In this document: piece after piece, positions 1 through 7,699 of the stretch
Layout: the number at the start of each line of letters is the position of its first letter
Numbering within the stretch: the stretch's first letter is position 1
NCBI GenBank assembly: GCA_016929205.1
Contig: JAFGJF010000176.1
Coordinates: 1 to 13,415, forward strand
Reading direction: 5' to 3'
DNA length: 13,415 nt
Origin: Anaerolineae bacterium
Lineage (GTDB): Bacteria; Chloroflexota; Anaerolineae; JAFGEY01
Position numbers and translations under genes: made by a program
The notes under the pieces: model-generated
What the model was told of the DNA's origin: nothing
Databases searched by the model: none
What the model saw: the letters and a program-made list of their open reading frames with translations, nothing else

Positions 1-1018
1 GAGCGAGGCGCGTTTTACCGCTGCCCCCCAACCCGGTCAAGGTGATCAGGCGGTCATCCGGGCCGGCCAGCCATTCGTTGACCTGGACCAGTTCGGCCTC
101 ACGCCCCACAAACAGCGTCGTGCGGGCCGGCAGGTTACCGACCGGCAGATTGTGGGTGGTCATATGGCGCGATGGGCTGTCGCACGGCGACGCATCGTAC
201 GGAGCCGGAGTGGCCTGGACGGGCAATCGATCGCCGGATTCGGCGACCTGGATCTCGGCATACAGCGCCCGGGTGGCCTCTTCGGGCTCAACATCCAGGT
301 TTTCCAGCAGGATGCGGCGGCAATTTTCATATTGGGCCAGGGCCGCGCCGCGCCGGCCGGTCGCAGCCAGGGCCTGCATGATCTGGCGGTGAGCCGGTTC
401 GTGCCACGGTTCGAGTTCGACCTGGTGCAGAGCATGCTGGTATGCCTCCTCCCACTCACCGCGCTGCGCGTAATGGGCAGCCAGCACGGACAAGGCACTC
501 AGCGCCTGAGTATGGAAATGCTCGCGCTGCACCAGCGTCCACTGCTCAAACTCGGGCGCACCGTCGAGGGATAGGCCGGAGAGAAACTCGCCGCGATAGA
601 GGATCGTTGCCTGCCGCAGCGACTGCACACAGGGCAGACATACCTCGACGCGGCGGTGGCGGTGAGTTTGCGCCTGCGCGATCCGTTCTTCAAAGGTATG
701 CACATCCAGCTGGCAATCGCTGTTTGCATCGAAACGGACCGTTCTGGCATCGATGCGCAAGAATGCCGGGCGAACGGACGAATTGCCGATGGCCCTCGCC
801 AGGCGGGAGAGAGTCTGGCGCAGGTTGGTCAGCGCGGTGACCGACTCGTGATCGGGCCACAGCAGCGCCGCCAGCGATTCGCGACGATGCAGCGCGCCGG
901 CCTCCAGGGCCAGGTAGGCCAGCAGCGCACGCATGGTATCACTGCGAAAGACAATAGGCTGTCCATCCCAGCGGGCCTGGAACGGCCCCAGCAAAGAAAT
1001 GGTCAACCGGCAGGTCAT
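1..1018 (-). CDS. SARP/BTAD-type transcriptional activator with AAA/NB-ARC-like ATPase domain (C-terminus beyond window)
   Basis: The minus frame is open from an ATG at 1018 to the window edge, giving 339 codons of a longer gene. Residues 1-95 read as an OmpR-type winged helix (contains LLWPD and NLRQTLSRL). Residues about 100-250 form a bacterial transcriptional activator domain, with the hallmark run LEPWHEPAHRQIMQALAATG followed by ALAQYENCRRIL. A linker leads to VGREAEL and a Walker A motif, TGLGGSGKTRLA, at about residues 328-339, so an ATPase domain begins just before the edge. Family knowledge: such proteins bind direct repeats near promoters and activate transcription using a nucleotide-dependent switch, often with a TPR or LuxR tail. 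AGGGGGG lies 6 bases before the start and a promoter lies at 1070-1078. The target is unknown; the divergent genes at 1239-1939 are candidates. Confidence 0.9.
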   Translation of the reverse strand, partial: MTCRLTISLLGPFQARWDGQPIVFRSDTMRALLAYLALEAGALHRRESLAALLWPDHESVTALTNLRQTLSRLARAIGNSSVRPAFLRIDARTVRFDANSDCQLDVHTFEERIAQAQTHRHRRVEVCLPCVQSLRQATILYRGEFLSGLSLDGAPEFEQWTLVQREHFHTQALSALSVLAAHYAQRGEWEEAYQHALHQVELEPWHEPAHRQIMQALAATGRRGAALAQYENCRRILLENLDVEPEEATRALYAEIQVAESGDRLPVQATPAPYDASPCDSPSRHMTTHNLPVGNLPARTTLFVGREAELVQVNEWLAGPDDRLITLTGLGGSGKTRLA

Positions 1019-1069
1019 GTGTTGCCCCCCTCTTGAACCCAACGGACATCGGCCTTTACAACAGCCTTG

Positions 1070-1078
1070 ATTATACCA
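1070..1078 (-). promoter_or_regulatory. Extended -10 promoter for the SARP gene
   Basis: The minus strand reads TGGTATAAT, a perfect -10 with the TGn extension, about 52 bases before the ATG at 1018. No good -35 box sits 16-18 bases upstream, which fits an extended -10 promoter. Confidence 0.55.
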
Positions 1079-1160
1079 CAAAGCGGCGCAAATTTCACGC
1101 AAGATTAACGCTTGTTTTCTCCTGTACGCACCCTTGTGCGACGTTTTGGTCACGCTGTTA

Positions 1161-1169
1161 TGTTACACT
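1161..1169 (+). promoter_or_regulatory. Extended -10 promoter for the double-CxxC gene
   Basis: TGTTACACT fits the extended -10 pattern TGnTAnnnT, with no clear -35. The predicted start point near 1176 leaves only about 12 bases before the ATG at 1188 but about 63 before the ATG at 1239, which supports the downstream start. It is divergent from the SARP promoter, with about 85 bases between the two -10 boxes. Confidence 0.4.
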
Positions 1170-1238
1170 GGGAGCATCGAGTAAACAATGACTGAAGTAT
1201 GCGATACAAACAAGCACGCGAGCAGAGAAAGGAACACG

Positions 1239-1484
1239 ATGGCCCCATATGCAATCTCTATACCCTACCCGGCGGCAATACCGGACTTTTTTCTCAAAAT
1301 GATCATTTCCCGGGAAGGCACCGACAGGGTGATCACCGTTTGCGCGGCATGCCACAAGGTGCGCGACGATCACGGTCACTGGCAGCTGCTGGGAGAGACG
1401 ATCCTGGAACAGGTCAACTGTCGGCTGAGCCACAGTATCTGCCCCAAGTGCATGCGTGAATTGTACCCGGAATACGTGGACTAG
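1239..1484 (+). CDS. Small double-CxxC protein resembling the C-terminal module of PAS/response-regulator proteins
   Basis: This 81-residue protein carries VCAACHKVRDDHGHW, then a short helix-like region, then SHSICPKCMRELYPEY. The pattern (CxxC-K-x-R-D-D-x-G-x-W ... SHGICPxCxxxLYPE) is one I recognise from the C-terminal ends of PAS-domain sensors and response regulators, where its function is unclear. The four cysteines suggest zinc binding, which is inference. Here the module stands alone, with only about 30 N-terminal residues and no sensor domain. The ATG at 1239 is preceded by AGAAAGGA with 5 bases between GGA and ATG. An in-frame ATG at 1188 lies almost on the predicted transcription start. 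The next gene follows after 35 bases on the same strand. Confidence 0.75.
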   Translation: MAPYAISIPYPAAIPDFFLKMIISREGTDRVITVCAACHKVRDDHGHWQLLGETILEQVNCRLSHSICPKCMRELYPEYVD

Positions 1485-1519
1485 CCTGTGGGGCAGACCG
1501 TTGAACAAGGATAGACAAA

Positions 1520-1939
1520 ATGGCATTTATCTCTCATTGCACCAAGAAAAAGCAGCGGCAGTTTGGCAACCAGGCGATGTTGGGCATACTGTGCATCCTC
1601 GCCGCGTTCGGCTTACTGGGGTGGATCTATCTTGCTCAGGCCAGCCATGTCACTATGACAAGCCGGCATGTACAAGAATTGGAAGCAGAAAAAGCGCGCC
1701 TGCAGGATCAAAGCCTGAAACTGATGGCTGAAATTGCCGATCTGGAATCGGTCGCACGATTAGTAGCCCGTTCGGAGGCGCTGGGTTTTGTCCGTATTCC
1801 GGCCGATGACGCCGAATTCTTGGTCATTGCACAGCCAGTGGAGACGGATGTCTTGCTTGTCGGTACATCGCCAACAGGCAGCTGGTGGAATAGGCTAACA
1901 GATCAATTTATCGTCTGGTCACAAGCAGGATCGCAATGA
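1520..1939 (+). CDS. FtsL/DivIC-like septum protein
   Basis: This 139-residue protein has a short basic N-terminus (KKKQRQ), one membrane helix at about residues 18-41 and a coiled-coil stretch at about 46-80 (ELEAEKARLQDQSLKLMAEI). It then has ARLVARSEALGFVRI, the conserved tail of FtsL/DivIC-family proteins, and a short extension. Family knowledge: these bitopic proteins bridge the FtsQ/DivIB complex and the FtsW/FtsI synthase. AAGGA sits 8 bases upstream of the ATG. It is not in a recognisable dcw cluster: no rsmH lies upstream and no ftsI downstream. Its TGA overlaps an ATG (ATGA at 1936-1939) that begins a 19-codon ORF. It could also be a paralogue with another role. Confidence 0.7.
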   Translation: MAFISHCTKKKQRQFGNQAMLGILCILAAFGLLGWIYLAQASHVTMTSRHVQELEAEKARLQDQSLKLMAEIADLESVARLVARSEALGFVRIPADDAEFLVIAQPVETDVLLVGTSPTGSWWNRLTDQFIVWSQAGSQ

Positions 1940-1995
1940 GACACCCACCCGTCACCGAGATCGATCCGCTGCCGCCTCCAGAACAATGTCGATGA
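1936..1995 (+). pseudogene. 19-codon vestige overlapping the ftsL-like stop
   Basis: An ATG overlaps the stop of the ftsL-like gene as ATGA and starts a short frame, MRHPPVTEIDPLPPPEQCR, ending with TGA at 1993-1995. Such overlap usually couples a following gene. In dcw clusters ftsL is followed by a penicillin-binding protein gene, so this may be the stub of a deleted neighbour. The peptide itself matches nothing I recognise, so a chance start remains likely. Confidence 0.25.
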
Positions 1996-2031
1996 GCCAG
2001 GTGCACATCCATTCCAACTGAAATGCACACG

Positions 2032-2069
2032 AACACTGGGCGACGGATGCTTGCCCGCCGCCCAGTGTT
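2032..2069. terminator. 11-bp perfect inverted repeat, candidate bidirectional terminator
   Basis: AACACTGGGCG at 2032-2042 pairs perfectly with CGCCCAGTGTT at 2059-2069 across a 16-base loop. It lies 92 bases after the ftsL-like stop and touches the stop codon of the minus-strand ORF at 2069, so it could end transcripts from both sides. T-runs after the stem are short, so it may be an inefficient terminator or a transcript-stabilising hairpin. Confidence 0.5.
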
Positions 2070-2338
2070 TACCCTGACATCAGCAGCGACGACGAGTTGA
2101 TATTCGTCCCGAACCCGCCCCCCTCCATCCCACAAATAGGCTCGATATCCAACTGCTGCAATAGAGCCAAGCTGTCGTAATCGGGCCAAAAGAACGCGCC
2201 AACCAGACGCCCCAACCTGACCAACCATATGGTCGCCATCCCCCGATGCAGAGCTTGCAAGGTCGTATCCCAGTCTCCGCGGGCGCTCGCATCCATGAAC
2301 GTCCGCGAGCGGGCATGCCAGAAGGTGCAGTCTCGCAC
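2069..2338 (-). CDS. Uncertain hypothetical ORF, possibly a 5'-truncated remnant
   Basis: A minus frame ends in TAA at 2069-2071, exactly at a perfect hairpin, and shows mostly G/C third positions like its neighbours. From a GTG at 2338 it gives 89 residues, including RDCTFWHARSRTFMDASARG and a C-terminal GGGFGTNINSSS. The frame stays open to an ATG at 2449, but that start would overlap the protease gene and its promoter, and neither start has a convincing ribosome binding site. I do not recognise the family. It may be the tail of a gene whose front was lost when the protease gene arrived. Expression is doubtful. Confidence 0.3.
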   Translation of the reverse strand: MRDCTFWHARSRTFMDASARGDWDTTLQALHRGMATIWLVRLGRLVGAFFWPDYDSLALLQQLDIEPICGMEGGGFGTNINSSSLLMSG

Positions 2339-2349
2339 TCGGCGGTCGT

Positions 2350-2378
2350 TTGCAGTCCTAACGAGCCTATGATAAAAT
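2350..2378 (+). promoter_or_regulatory. Sigma70-type promoter of the subtilase gene
   Basis: TTGCAG (2350-2355), 17 bases, then TAAAAT (2373-2378). The start point would fall near 2385, about 37 bases before the TTG start codon of the protease. Confidence 0.65.
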
Positions 2379-2421
2379 CGGTGGACAAGGAATGGGCATC
2401 CTGTGAAAAAAGGGGCAGTTT

Positions 2422-4278
2422 TTGGCACAACTCGGATTGCATCGGGCATCGATCTTTTTTTGGGCCATCATTTTATGTTGGCCCATGGGCTATGCCACCG
2501 GCGTTTTACAGCACAACACGGCTCCGGCAATCGATCCTGCCGCGAACGCGTCCAGGGCGGCGCTGTTCTCGAACAAAATCTCGCCCTGGGTGCTGAATGC
2601 GGTGACGGACGGCGGCTCGACCGACTTTTTGGTTGTTCTGTCCGGGCAGGCTAACCTGGGCTTGGCCGCTACGCTGCCCACCAAACAAGCAAGGGGACGC
2701 TTTGTGCGCCAAACGCTGTGGGATCAGGCTCAGCACAGCCAGGCCGCGCTGCGCACCTGGCTCGAGGCTCAAGCTGTGCCCTACCACGCCTTTTACATCG
2801 TCAACGCGATCCACATCCTCAGCGGCGACCGGGCGCTGTTGGAAACATTGGCTGCCCGGCCTGACGTGGCGCGCATCGAGGCCAACCCGCGCATCCGCCA
2901 CGAGCAGCGCCTACAGGCTGCTGGCCCGCAGCTGCAGTCCCCCAGCGCCGTCGAGTGGAACATCACCCACGTGGGCGCGCCTGAAGTGTGGGCTATAGGG
3001 GTCACCGGGCAGGGGATCGTGATCGGTGGTCAGGACACCGGCTATGACTGGGATCACCCGGCCCTGATCGCCCAATACCGGGGTTGGGAGAACAGCAGCG
3101 CCAACCACGACGGCAACTGGCATGATGCGATCCACGGCGGTGGTGGCAGTTGCGGCGCGGACGCGCCCGTGCCATGCGACGACGACGGTCATGGCACGGT
3201 GACAATGGGCATTGCCGTAGGCGACGACGGGGCAGGCAACCAGATCGGCATCGCGCCGGGCGCGCGCTGGATCGGCTGCCGCAACATGGACCAAGGAGTC
3301 GGCACCCCGGCAACCTATCTGGAGTGTTTTGAGTTCTTTTTGGCCCCCTACCCGGTCGGCGGCACGCCAGCGGCAGGCGATCCCGACCTGGCCCCCGACG
3401 TCACCAACAACTCGTGGGACTGCCCCCCCTCTGAAGGCTGCTCGTGGGACATTTTACAGGCGGCGATCGAGGCCCAGCGCGCGGCGGGGATCATGACCGT
3501 CGTCTCGGCCGGCAACCGGGGCTCGGCGTGTAGCACGATCAACGCGCCGCCGGCGATCTATGATGGCGCGTACACGGTTGGCGCGACCAACAGCAGCGAC
3601 ACCATCGTCAGTTTTAGCGGCCGCGGTCCGGTGAGCGTGGACGGTTCAGGCCGCCTCAAGCCGGATATCGCCGCACCAGGAGTCAACATTCGCTCCAGCA
3701 TCCGAGGGGGCGGCTATTCAGGATACCATCAGGGCACGTCAATGTCCAGCCCTCACGTCGCTGGCACGGTAGCCTTGATTTGGTCGGCCCAGCCGGTGCT
3801 GCGCAACCAGGTCGACGAAACCGAGGCGATCCTCAACGCCGCCGCCGTGCCCGGCACGAGCACCCAATGCGGTGACCTGCCCGGCAGCGTGCCTAACAAC
3901 GTCTACGGCTGGGGGCGGCTTGACGCGTTGGCGGCGGTCAGCATGGCGCTGGATAACGGGTCCTGCACGCCGGTGCTGGGCGCCGATTTCAGCACCAGCC
4001 CACCGATGCCGGTGGTCGGGCAGACGACCACTTTTAGCGCCACGATCGCGTTTGGCAGCCAGCCGATCACCTATACCTGGAACTTTGGAGATGGTACTTT
4101 GGGGGGCAGTGGGCCGATTGTGACCCACACCTTTACGACTGTAGCGGCAAGCAGTGTCTACACTGTCACCCTGACAGCGGCGAATGCCTGCCCAAGCGAA
4201 AAAGTCACAGCAAAACAGATCGCCGTTTTATCGCGCGCGCTTTACCTGCCCATTATCCTGCGCGATCACAGGCCTTGA
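2422..4278 (+). CDS. Secreted subtilisin-like (S8) serine protease with PKD domain
   Basis: This 618-residue protein starts at TTG 2422, preceded by AAAAAAGGGG with a 6-base gap; no ATG in frame offers a better start. Residues 1-26 form a signal peptide. Residues about 65-155 look like an I9-type propeptide (FLVVLSGQ ... HILSGDRALLETLAARPDVARIEANP). The catalytic domain shows Asp205 (GGQDTGYDWDHP), His257 (DDDGHGTVTMG), oxyanion Asn365 (VVSAGNRG) and Ser440 (GTSMSSPHVAGT), so the full triad is present. Residues about 520-603 form a PKD beta-sandwich (TYTWNFGDGT, HTFTT...YTVTLTAAN). The last 11 residues read YLPIILRDHRP, resembling the YLPLxLK/R tail of many exported Chloroflexota proteins, a likely sorting or anchoring signal (inference). 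It is probably an extracellular degradative protease, with its own promoter at 2350-2378. It is convergent with the CPBP gene, leaving 16 bases between stops. Confidence 0.95.
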   Translation: MAQLGLHRASIFFWAIILCWPMGYATGVLQHNTAPAIDPAANASRAALFSNKISPWVLNAVTDGGSTDFLVVLSGQANLGLAATLPTKQARGRFVRQTLWDQAQHSQAALRTWLEAQAVPYHAFYIVNAIHILSGDRALLETLAARPDVARIEANPRIRHEQRLQAAGPQLQSPSAVEWNITHVGAPEVWAIGVTGQGIVIGGQDTGYDWDHPALIAQYRGWENSSANHDGNWHDAIHGGGGSCGADAPVPCDDDGHGTVTMGIAVGDDGAGNQIGIAPGARWIGCRNMDQGVGTPATYLECFEFFLAPYPVGGTPAAGDPDLAPDVTNNSWDCPPSEGCSWDILQAAIEAQRAAGIMTVVSAGNRGSACSTINAPPAIYDGAYTVGATNSSDTIVSFSGRGPVSVDGSGRLKPDIAAPGVNIRSSIRGGGYSGYHQGTSMSSPHVAGTVALIWSAQPVLRNQVDETEAILNAAAVPGTSTQCGDLPGSVPNNVYGWGRLDALAAVSMALDNGSCTPVLGADFSTSPPMPVVGQTTTFSATIAFGSQPITYTWNFGDGTLGGSGPIVTHTFTTVAASSVYTVTLTAANACPSEKVTAKQIAVLSRALYLPIILRDHRP

Positions 4279-4294
4279 GGGTCTGGTGCACGTG

Positions 4295-5113
4295 TTATGT
4301 GTCTCTATACAACTCGGTTTGTGCCTGCACGCCCAGCTTGTCGGCCGCCGCCTTGATCAGGAGACAGGCCACCCCGACCATAACCCACAAAGCGAGGTAG
4401 AACTGGACGTGTTCGAGCAAGCCAACGGACTCGCTTTCCGGCGACTGGACCAGGAAGAGCAGGGCGTCGTGCAAAAAGTGGAAAACGATCCCGGCCAACA
4501 ATGCGCGCGTCTTGTACGCCGCATAGACAAACCCCAGGGTGATGATCGTCACCGACAGCACGTCCACCCACGACCATAGATCAAAGCCCTTGACGTGCAT
4601 CAGGCCAAAGAGCAGAACCTGGATCAGCACAGCCTTTCTCACCGACCTGGTGCGGTTGAGCAAGATCATCATAATGATCCCGCGATAAAAGAATTCCTCC
4701 CACACACCCGCATTGAGGCTGAACAGAATGTGGGGCAGGTTCACCGTGCGCCAATCTGGCACGTATCGCCCCCCCAACAGGGAGCCGACCAACATGCCGG
4801 ACAACGTGCACAAGGCCAGGACAAGACCCAACAATACGTGCTTCCAGGCACCGGGTGGCAGGTAAAATCCCAGGCGGCGGCGGTATTCGCCCAGATCGAC
4901 CTGCCCAAACGGCTGCTTGAGCCAGCGGGGAAAGACGACAAACGCCCCAAAAGCAGCCAAGGCAAAGTTGAACAAGGAAGCGACCCATTTCGAGATCTCA
5001 ACATCGAACAGCATCTTGACCAGTGCCCGTAACAAAAAGCCCAGTGTAAGAAACACGACTGCAAGCGCAATCTGCTGGATCGTGCTGCGTATAGATGGTT
5101 GTGATTTGCTCAT
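4295..5113 (-). CDS. CPBP (Rce1/CAAX-type) intramembrane metalloprotease
   Basis: This 272-residue polytopic membrane protein has about seven or eight hydrophobic segments. The family motifs are intact: Glu139-Glu140 and Arg144 in WEEFFYRG, His173 in FGLMHVKG, and His212/His215 in VFHFLHDALL. These residues form the metal site of CPBP proteases, as known for Rce1. Bacterial members act in bacteriocin self-protection, protein processing or unknown roles, so the substrate cannot be deduced. AGGA lies 5 bases before the ATG. It is 67 bases downstream of the four-helix membrane protein gene on the same strand and may be co-transcribed. A second, decayed CPBP copy lies at 7696-8089, so this organism has or had several paralogues. 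Confidence 0.9.
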   Translation of the reverse strand: MSKSQPSIRSTIQQIALAVVFLTLGFLLRALVKMLFDVEISKWVASLFNFALAAFGAFVVFPRWLKQPFGQVDLGEYRRRLGFYLPPGAWKHVLLGLVLALCTLSGMLVGSLLGGRYVPDWRTVNLPHILFSLNAGVWEEFFYRGIIMMILLNRTRSVRKAVLIQVLLFGLMHVKGFDLWSWVDVLSVTIITLGFVYAAYKTRALLAGIVFHFLHDALLFLVQSPESESVGLLEHVQFYLALWVMVGVACLLIKAAADKLGVQAQTELYRDT

Positions 5114-5180
5114 TTTTCCTGATTCTCCCCTACTTGCTCCTGTCCAGCATCAGCCAGTTGGCATCGCCCAGGGACAGCGA

Positions 5181-5537
5181 TCAAAAGGTCGCGAACGACA
5201 GGCCCAGGCTGAGCAGTGCGAGCGCGAAAAGCAGCGCAAACATGCCGACCATCGGCCATTCGCGTTTCTGGGCAAAATAACCGGGACTGATAACCGTCGT
5301 GTACAACAGCATGCCGATCGACACCGGATACACCCGGTGACCCCAGGATGCGCCGGCGAGCAGGCCCGATCCACCCACGATCAGGGCGATCGCGGTGAGC
5401 AGTTCGGCCGCCAGGTGAAAGGCAATGCGGATGGGCTCTGTTTTGAATTCAGGCACCCGCCCGGTGGCCCCAAAAAAGGTCCACTGCCCGATCATGCCAA
5501 GACCAACTATCATGCCATACCAAGCTGCAAATATCAT
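5181..5537 (-). CDS. Four-helix hypothetical membrane protein
   Basis: This 118-residue protein has four hydrophobic segments, at about residues 2-20, 36-60, 66-84 and 94-116. Between the first two is a loop with the motif GRVPEFKTEPIR. I do not recognise a named family. The ATG at 5537 was chosen because GGAGG lies 7 bases upstream. An in-frame ATG at 5555 would place that same Shine-Dalgarno inside the gene, and the longer upstream frame runs into the AOR gene. It sits between the AOR gene (101 bases upstream) and the CPBP protease gene, all on the minus strand. No catalytic motif is visible; a transport or stress role would be guesswork. Confidence 0.75.
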   Translation of the reverse strand: MIFAAWYGMIVGLGMIGQWTFFGATGRVPEFKTEPIRIAFHLAAELLTAIALIVGGSGLLAGASWGHRVYPVSIGMLLYTTVISPGYFAQKREWPMVGMFALLFALALLSLGLSFATF

Positions 5538-5638
5538 CTGTTTTCCTCCACTCATTGTTTTGTCAGGCAATAACCAAATACCCTGTTCACCCACGACTGC
5601 ACCGGCGGACCGCCAATGGGTACTGGATGCTGATGTTT

Positions 5639-7699
5639 TCAGGCGTTGAAGCTTCCAGCGATCATATCCCCGTAGACATCCTCCATGCCCAATTCGCGCA
5701 ATCGCTCCTCTGTGGGCCAGCCTCGCTCGGCATCCCATCCGTGGAGCCGGTAGAACGCGTCCAGGACCGATTCGAACTGACCGCGATCCAGGGCATATCG
5801 TCGATCCAGATACACATTCTGGTGCAACTCTGTTTCCTGAAAGTAGGGCAAAACTGTTTCATCCATCTTGCGGTCGCGACCCCAGTGCCGCACCTGCAGG
5901 GCGCGTTCCAGCGTACAGATGCGCCCCGCGGCGCGCTCAAATTCCTCTTCCGACCAGGCCGTCCCGGTTCCGGCGGTAAAGAGATGGTATTCGATGGATG
6001 GGCCTTCGATCTCGCCAACACCAGCGATGTCCGGGAGCCGCCAGTAGCGATCCGGTGCTTTGGGACGATAGATCAGCGGAAAGTGTGCATCGGCAGGCAA
6101 ACAGTCCTTGATCACCGCGCGCAAGGTCTGGACATAACCGGGATAGGCCTTATCCTTGTAGCCACCGGTGGGATCCACGGCGACTGCACTGCCGTAGACG
6201 TGTGCTCCGATGGCGCGAATCTGATCCAGCAGCGCTTCCTTGTCCCGGAGAATATCGAGCCGGGCTGCCTCATCAGCCGCGTTCTGGGCCCACAGGTAGC
6301 CGTGCCCGCTGCCAAAGGGATCGCGCGTGTCGCACAGCCACTGCAGGGTAGAGACCACCCAGTAGGGAAAGACCACCCTGCCACCTTCGCGCCCATCACA
6401 ATGCGAGCTGTAGCCCCACCCCGGATAACGATCCTGTGCCAGGTTCTCTCCCAGGTGCAGCGCCCTCGCCGCACGCCAGCCCCCCTCGGCGAGGGCATCG
6501 CCTATGCCTTCACGATAGGCGATGTCATGCAAAAAGGCAGCCCAACATGCCGGCGACGACCAATCGATCGCGCGGCCGTTTAACGCGGACAGCAGCCCCG
6601 CCCGTTGGCAGGCGATGAGCCAGGGCACCATCCCGCCAATGATGTCGGACTGGTTCAAACCATAGCGATTCGACAGCACGCTCTGCTCAAAAGCCGCTCG
6701 ACGGGGCAACTGCCAGTCATAGACTGCCCTTAACGGCGACGGATCATCAGGAGCGAATCCCTCGAACCGCGTCCCCACACACACCCAATCCCCACTCCAT
6801 TTACGGCCGCACACGTGACCCGGCACATCCTCCATATAAGCCACACAGGGCGTAATGCATCCTTCTGTGCAGGCATGGCGGCGGGCGCGACCATCACCTG
6901 CTGCGGCCAGTTCCCGGTTGTAGTGCTCGATATCACCGTAAAAGTTGAGTGGGCCGGTCAGGCTATCCTCGGCATAGATGCGGGCAATCGCCTTGGCAAT
7001 AGAGCGGACCGTCTCTAGACGAGCCAACGACACACGTCCCGAACCGGCGACCGAGATGGCCTTGAGCTGCTTGGCACCCATCACCGCGCCAAAGCCGCCA
7101 CTGCCGCAAGCCGATGCGCTGGCAGTGTGGATCGTGGCAATGCGGCTCAAGCGCTCACCCGCCGGGCCAATGACCAGTGAACGCACGCGCTTTCCTTCGG
7201 CACACACCAATGCATCCAGTGTATCCGCCGTGTCCAGCCCCCACAACTCCCCGGCGGGCAGAATGCTGACCTCGTCATCGCGGATGCGAATCCGCACCGG
7301 TTGCTCTGCCGCGCCGGTGACCACCAGCCCGTCGTAACCGGCACGCTTGAGCTCGCCACCAAAAAAACCGCCGACACTCGATCGAGTGAACCACGGGTGC
7401 GGGTATCCCTGAGGACTGAAGGCACACACCGTCGTGCGCCCCGAATAGGGCGCGCGCGATCCGGTCAGCGCCCCGCCAAAAACCATCAGTGGGTTGGCCG
7501 GATCGAACGCGCCAGCGGGCTGTGGGTACGCATCCCAGCAGATACGGGCAGCGATCCCACGCGATCCGATGAGGTCGGGCACATAGGGTGCCGTGGGCTG
7601 CGCCTCCACACGCATACAATTCAAATCGACGCGTAAAATGCGGTTGGCCCAGGCGTGCATGGGCTCAAAGCGGCCCACCTTTTGACAGCTTGGCTTCAT
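5639..7699 (-). CDS. Aldehyde:ferredoxin oxidoreductase (AOR) family tungsten/molybdenum enzyme
   Basis: This 686-residue protein is slightly longer than typical AORs (about 600-620). The N-terminal domain begins near residue 14 with HAWANRILRVDL, followed by LIGSRGIAARI, typical of the pterin-binding AFOR N-domain, and runs to about residue 210. The [4Fe-4S] ligands are Cys277, Cys281 and Cys285 (ACTEGCITPCVAY) plus Cys533 (KDCLPADAHFP). The first three have CX3CX3C spacing rather than the CX2CX3C of Pyrococcus furiosus AOR. Family members oxidise aldehydes to acids with ferredoxin, but many subfamilies have unknown substrates, so specificity is open. The ATG at 7699 follows GGAGGG by 5 bases and overlaps, as ATGA, the stop of the decayed CPBP frame, implying former translational coupling. 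An internal ATG at 7660 would give the more usual AOR N-terminus but has a weaker ribosome site. No ferredoxin, MoaD-like or cofactor gene is nearby. Confidence 0.92.
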   Translation of the reverse strand: MKPSCQKVGRFEPMHAWANRILRVDLNCMRVEAQPTAPYVPDLIGSRGIAARICWDAYPQPAGAFDPANPLMVFGGALTGSRAPYSGRTTVCAFSPQGYPHPWFTRSSVGGFFGGELKRAGYDGLVVTGAAEQPVRIRIRDDEVSILPAGELWGLDTADTLDALVCAEGKRVRSLVIGPAGERLSRIATIHTASASACGSGGFGAVMGAKQLKAISVAGSGRVSLARLETVRSIAKAIARIYAEDSLTGPLNFYGDIEHYNRELAAAGDGRARRHACTEGCITPCVAYMEDVPGHVCGRKWSGDWVCVGTRFEGFAPDDPSPLRAVYDWQLPRRAAFEQSVLSNRYGLNQSDIIGGMVPWLIACQRAGLLSALNGRAIDWSSPACWAAFLHDIAYREGIGDALAEGGWRAARALHLGENLAQDRYPGWGYSSHCDGREGGRVVFPYWVVSTLQWLCDTRDPFGSGHGYLWAQNAADEAARLDILRDKEALLDQIRAIGAHVYGSAVAVDPTGGYKDKAYPGYVQTLRAVIKDCLPADAHFPLIYRPKAPDRYWRLPDIAGVGEIEGPSIEYHLFTAGTGTAWSEEEFERAAGRICTLERALQVRHWGRDRKMDETVLPYFQETELHQNVYLDRRYALDRGQFESVLDAFYRLHGWDAERGWPTEERLRELGMEDVYGDMIAGSFNA

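Noticed and set aside
1158..1526. 122-codon minus ORF over the double-CxxC gene
   Set aside because: It overlaps a conserved CxxC-type protein on the plus strand and has no recognisable motif.
5555..6583. 342-codon plus ORF over the AOR gene
   Set aside because: Shadow of the AOR gene, whose cysteine motifs and ribosome site are clear on the minus strand.
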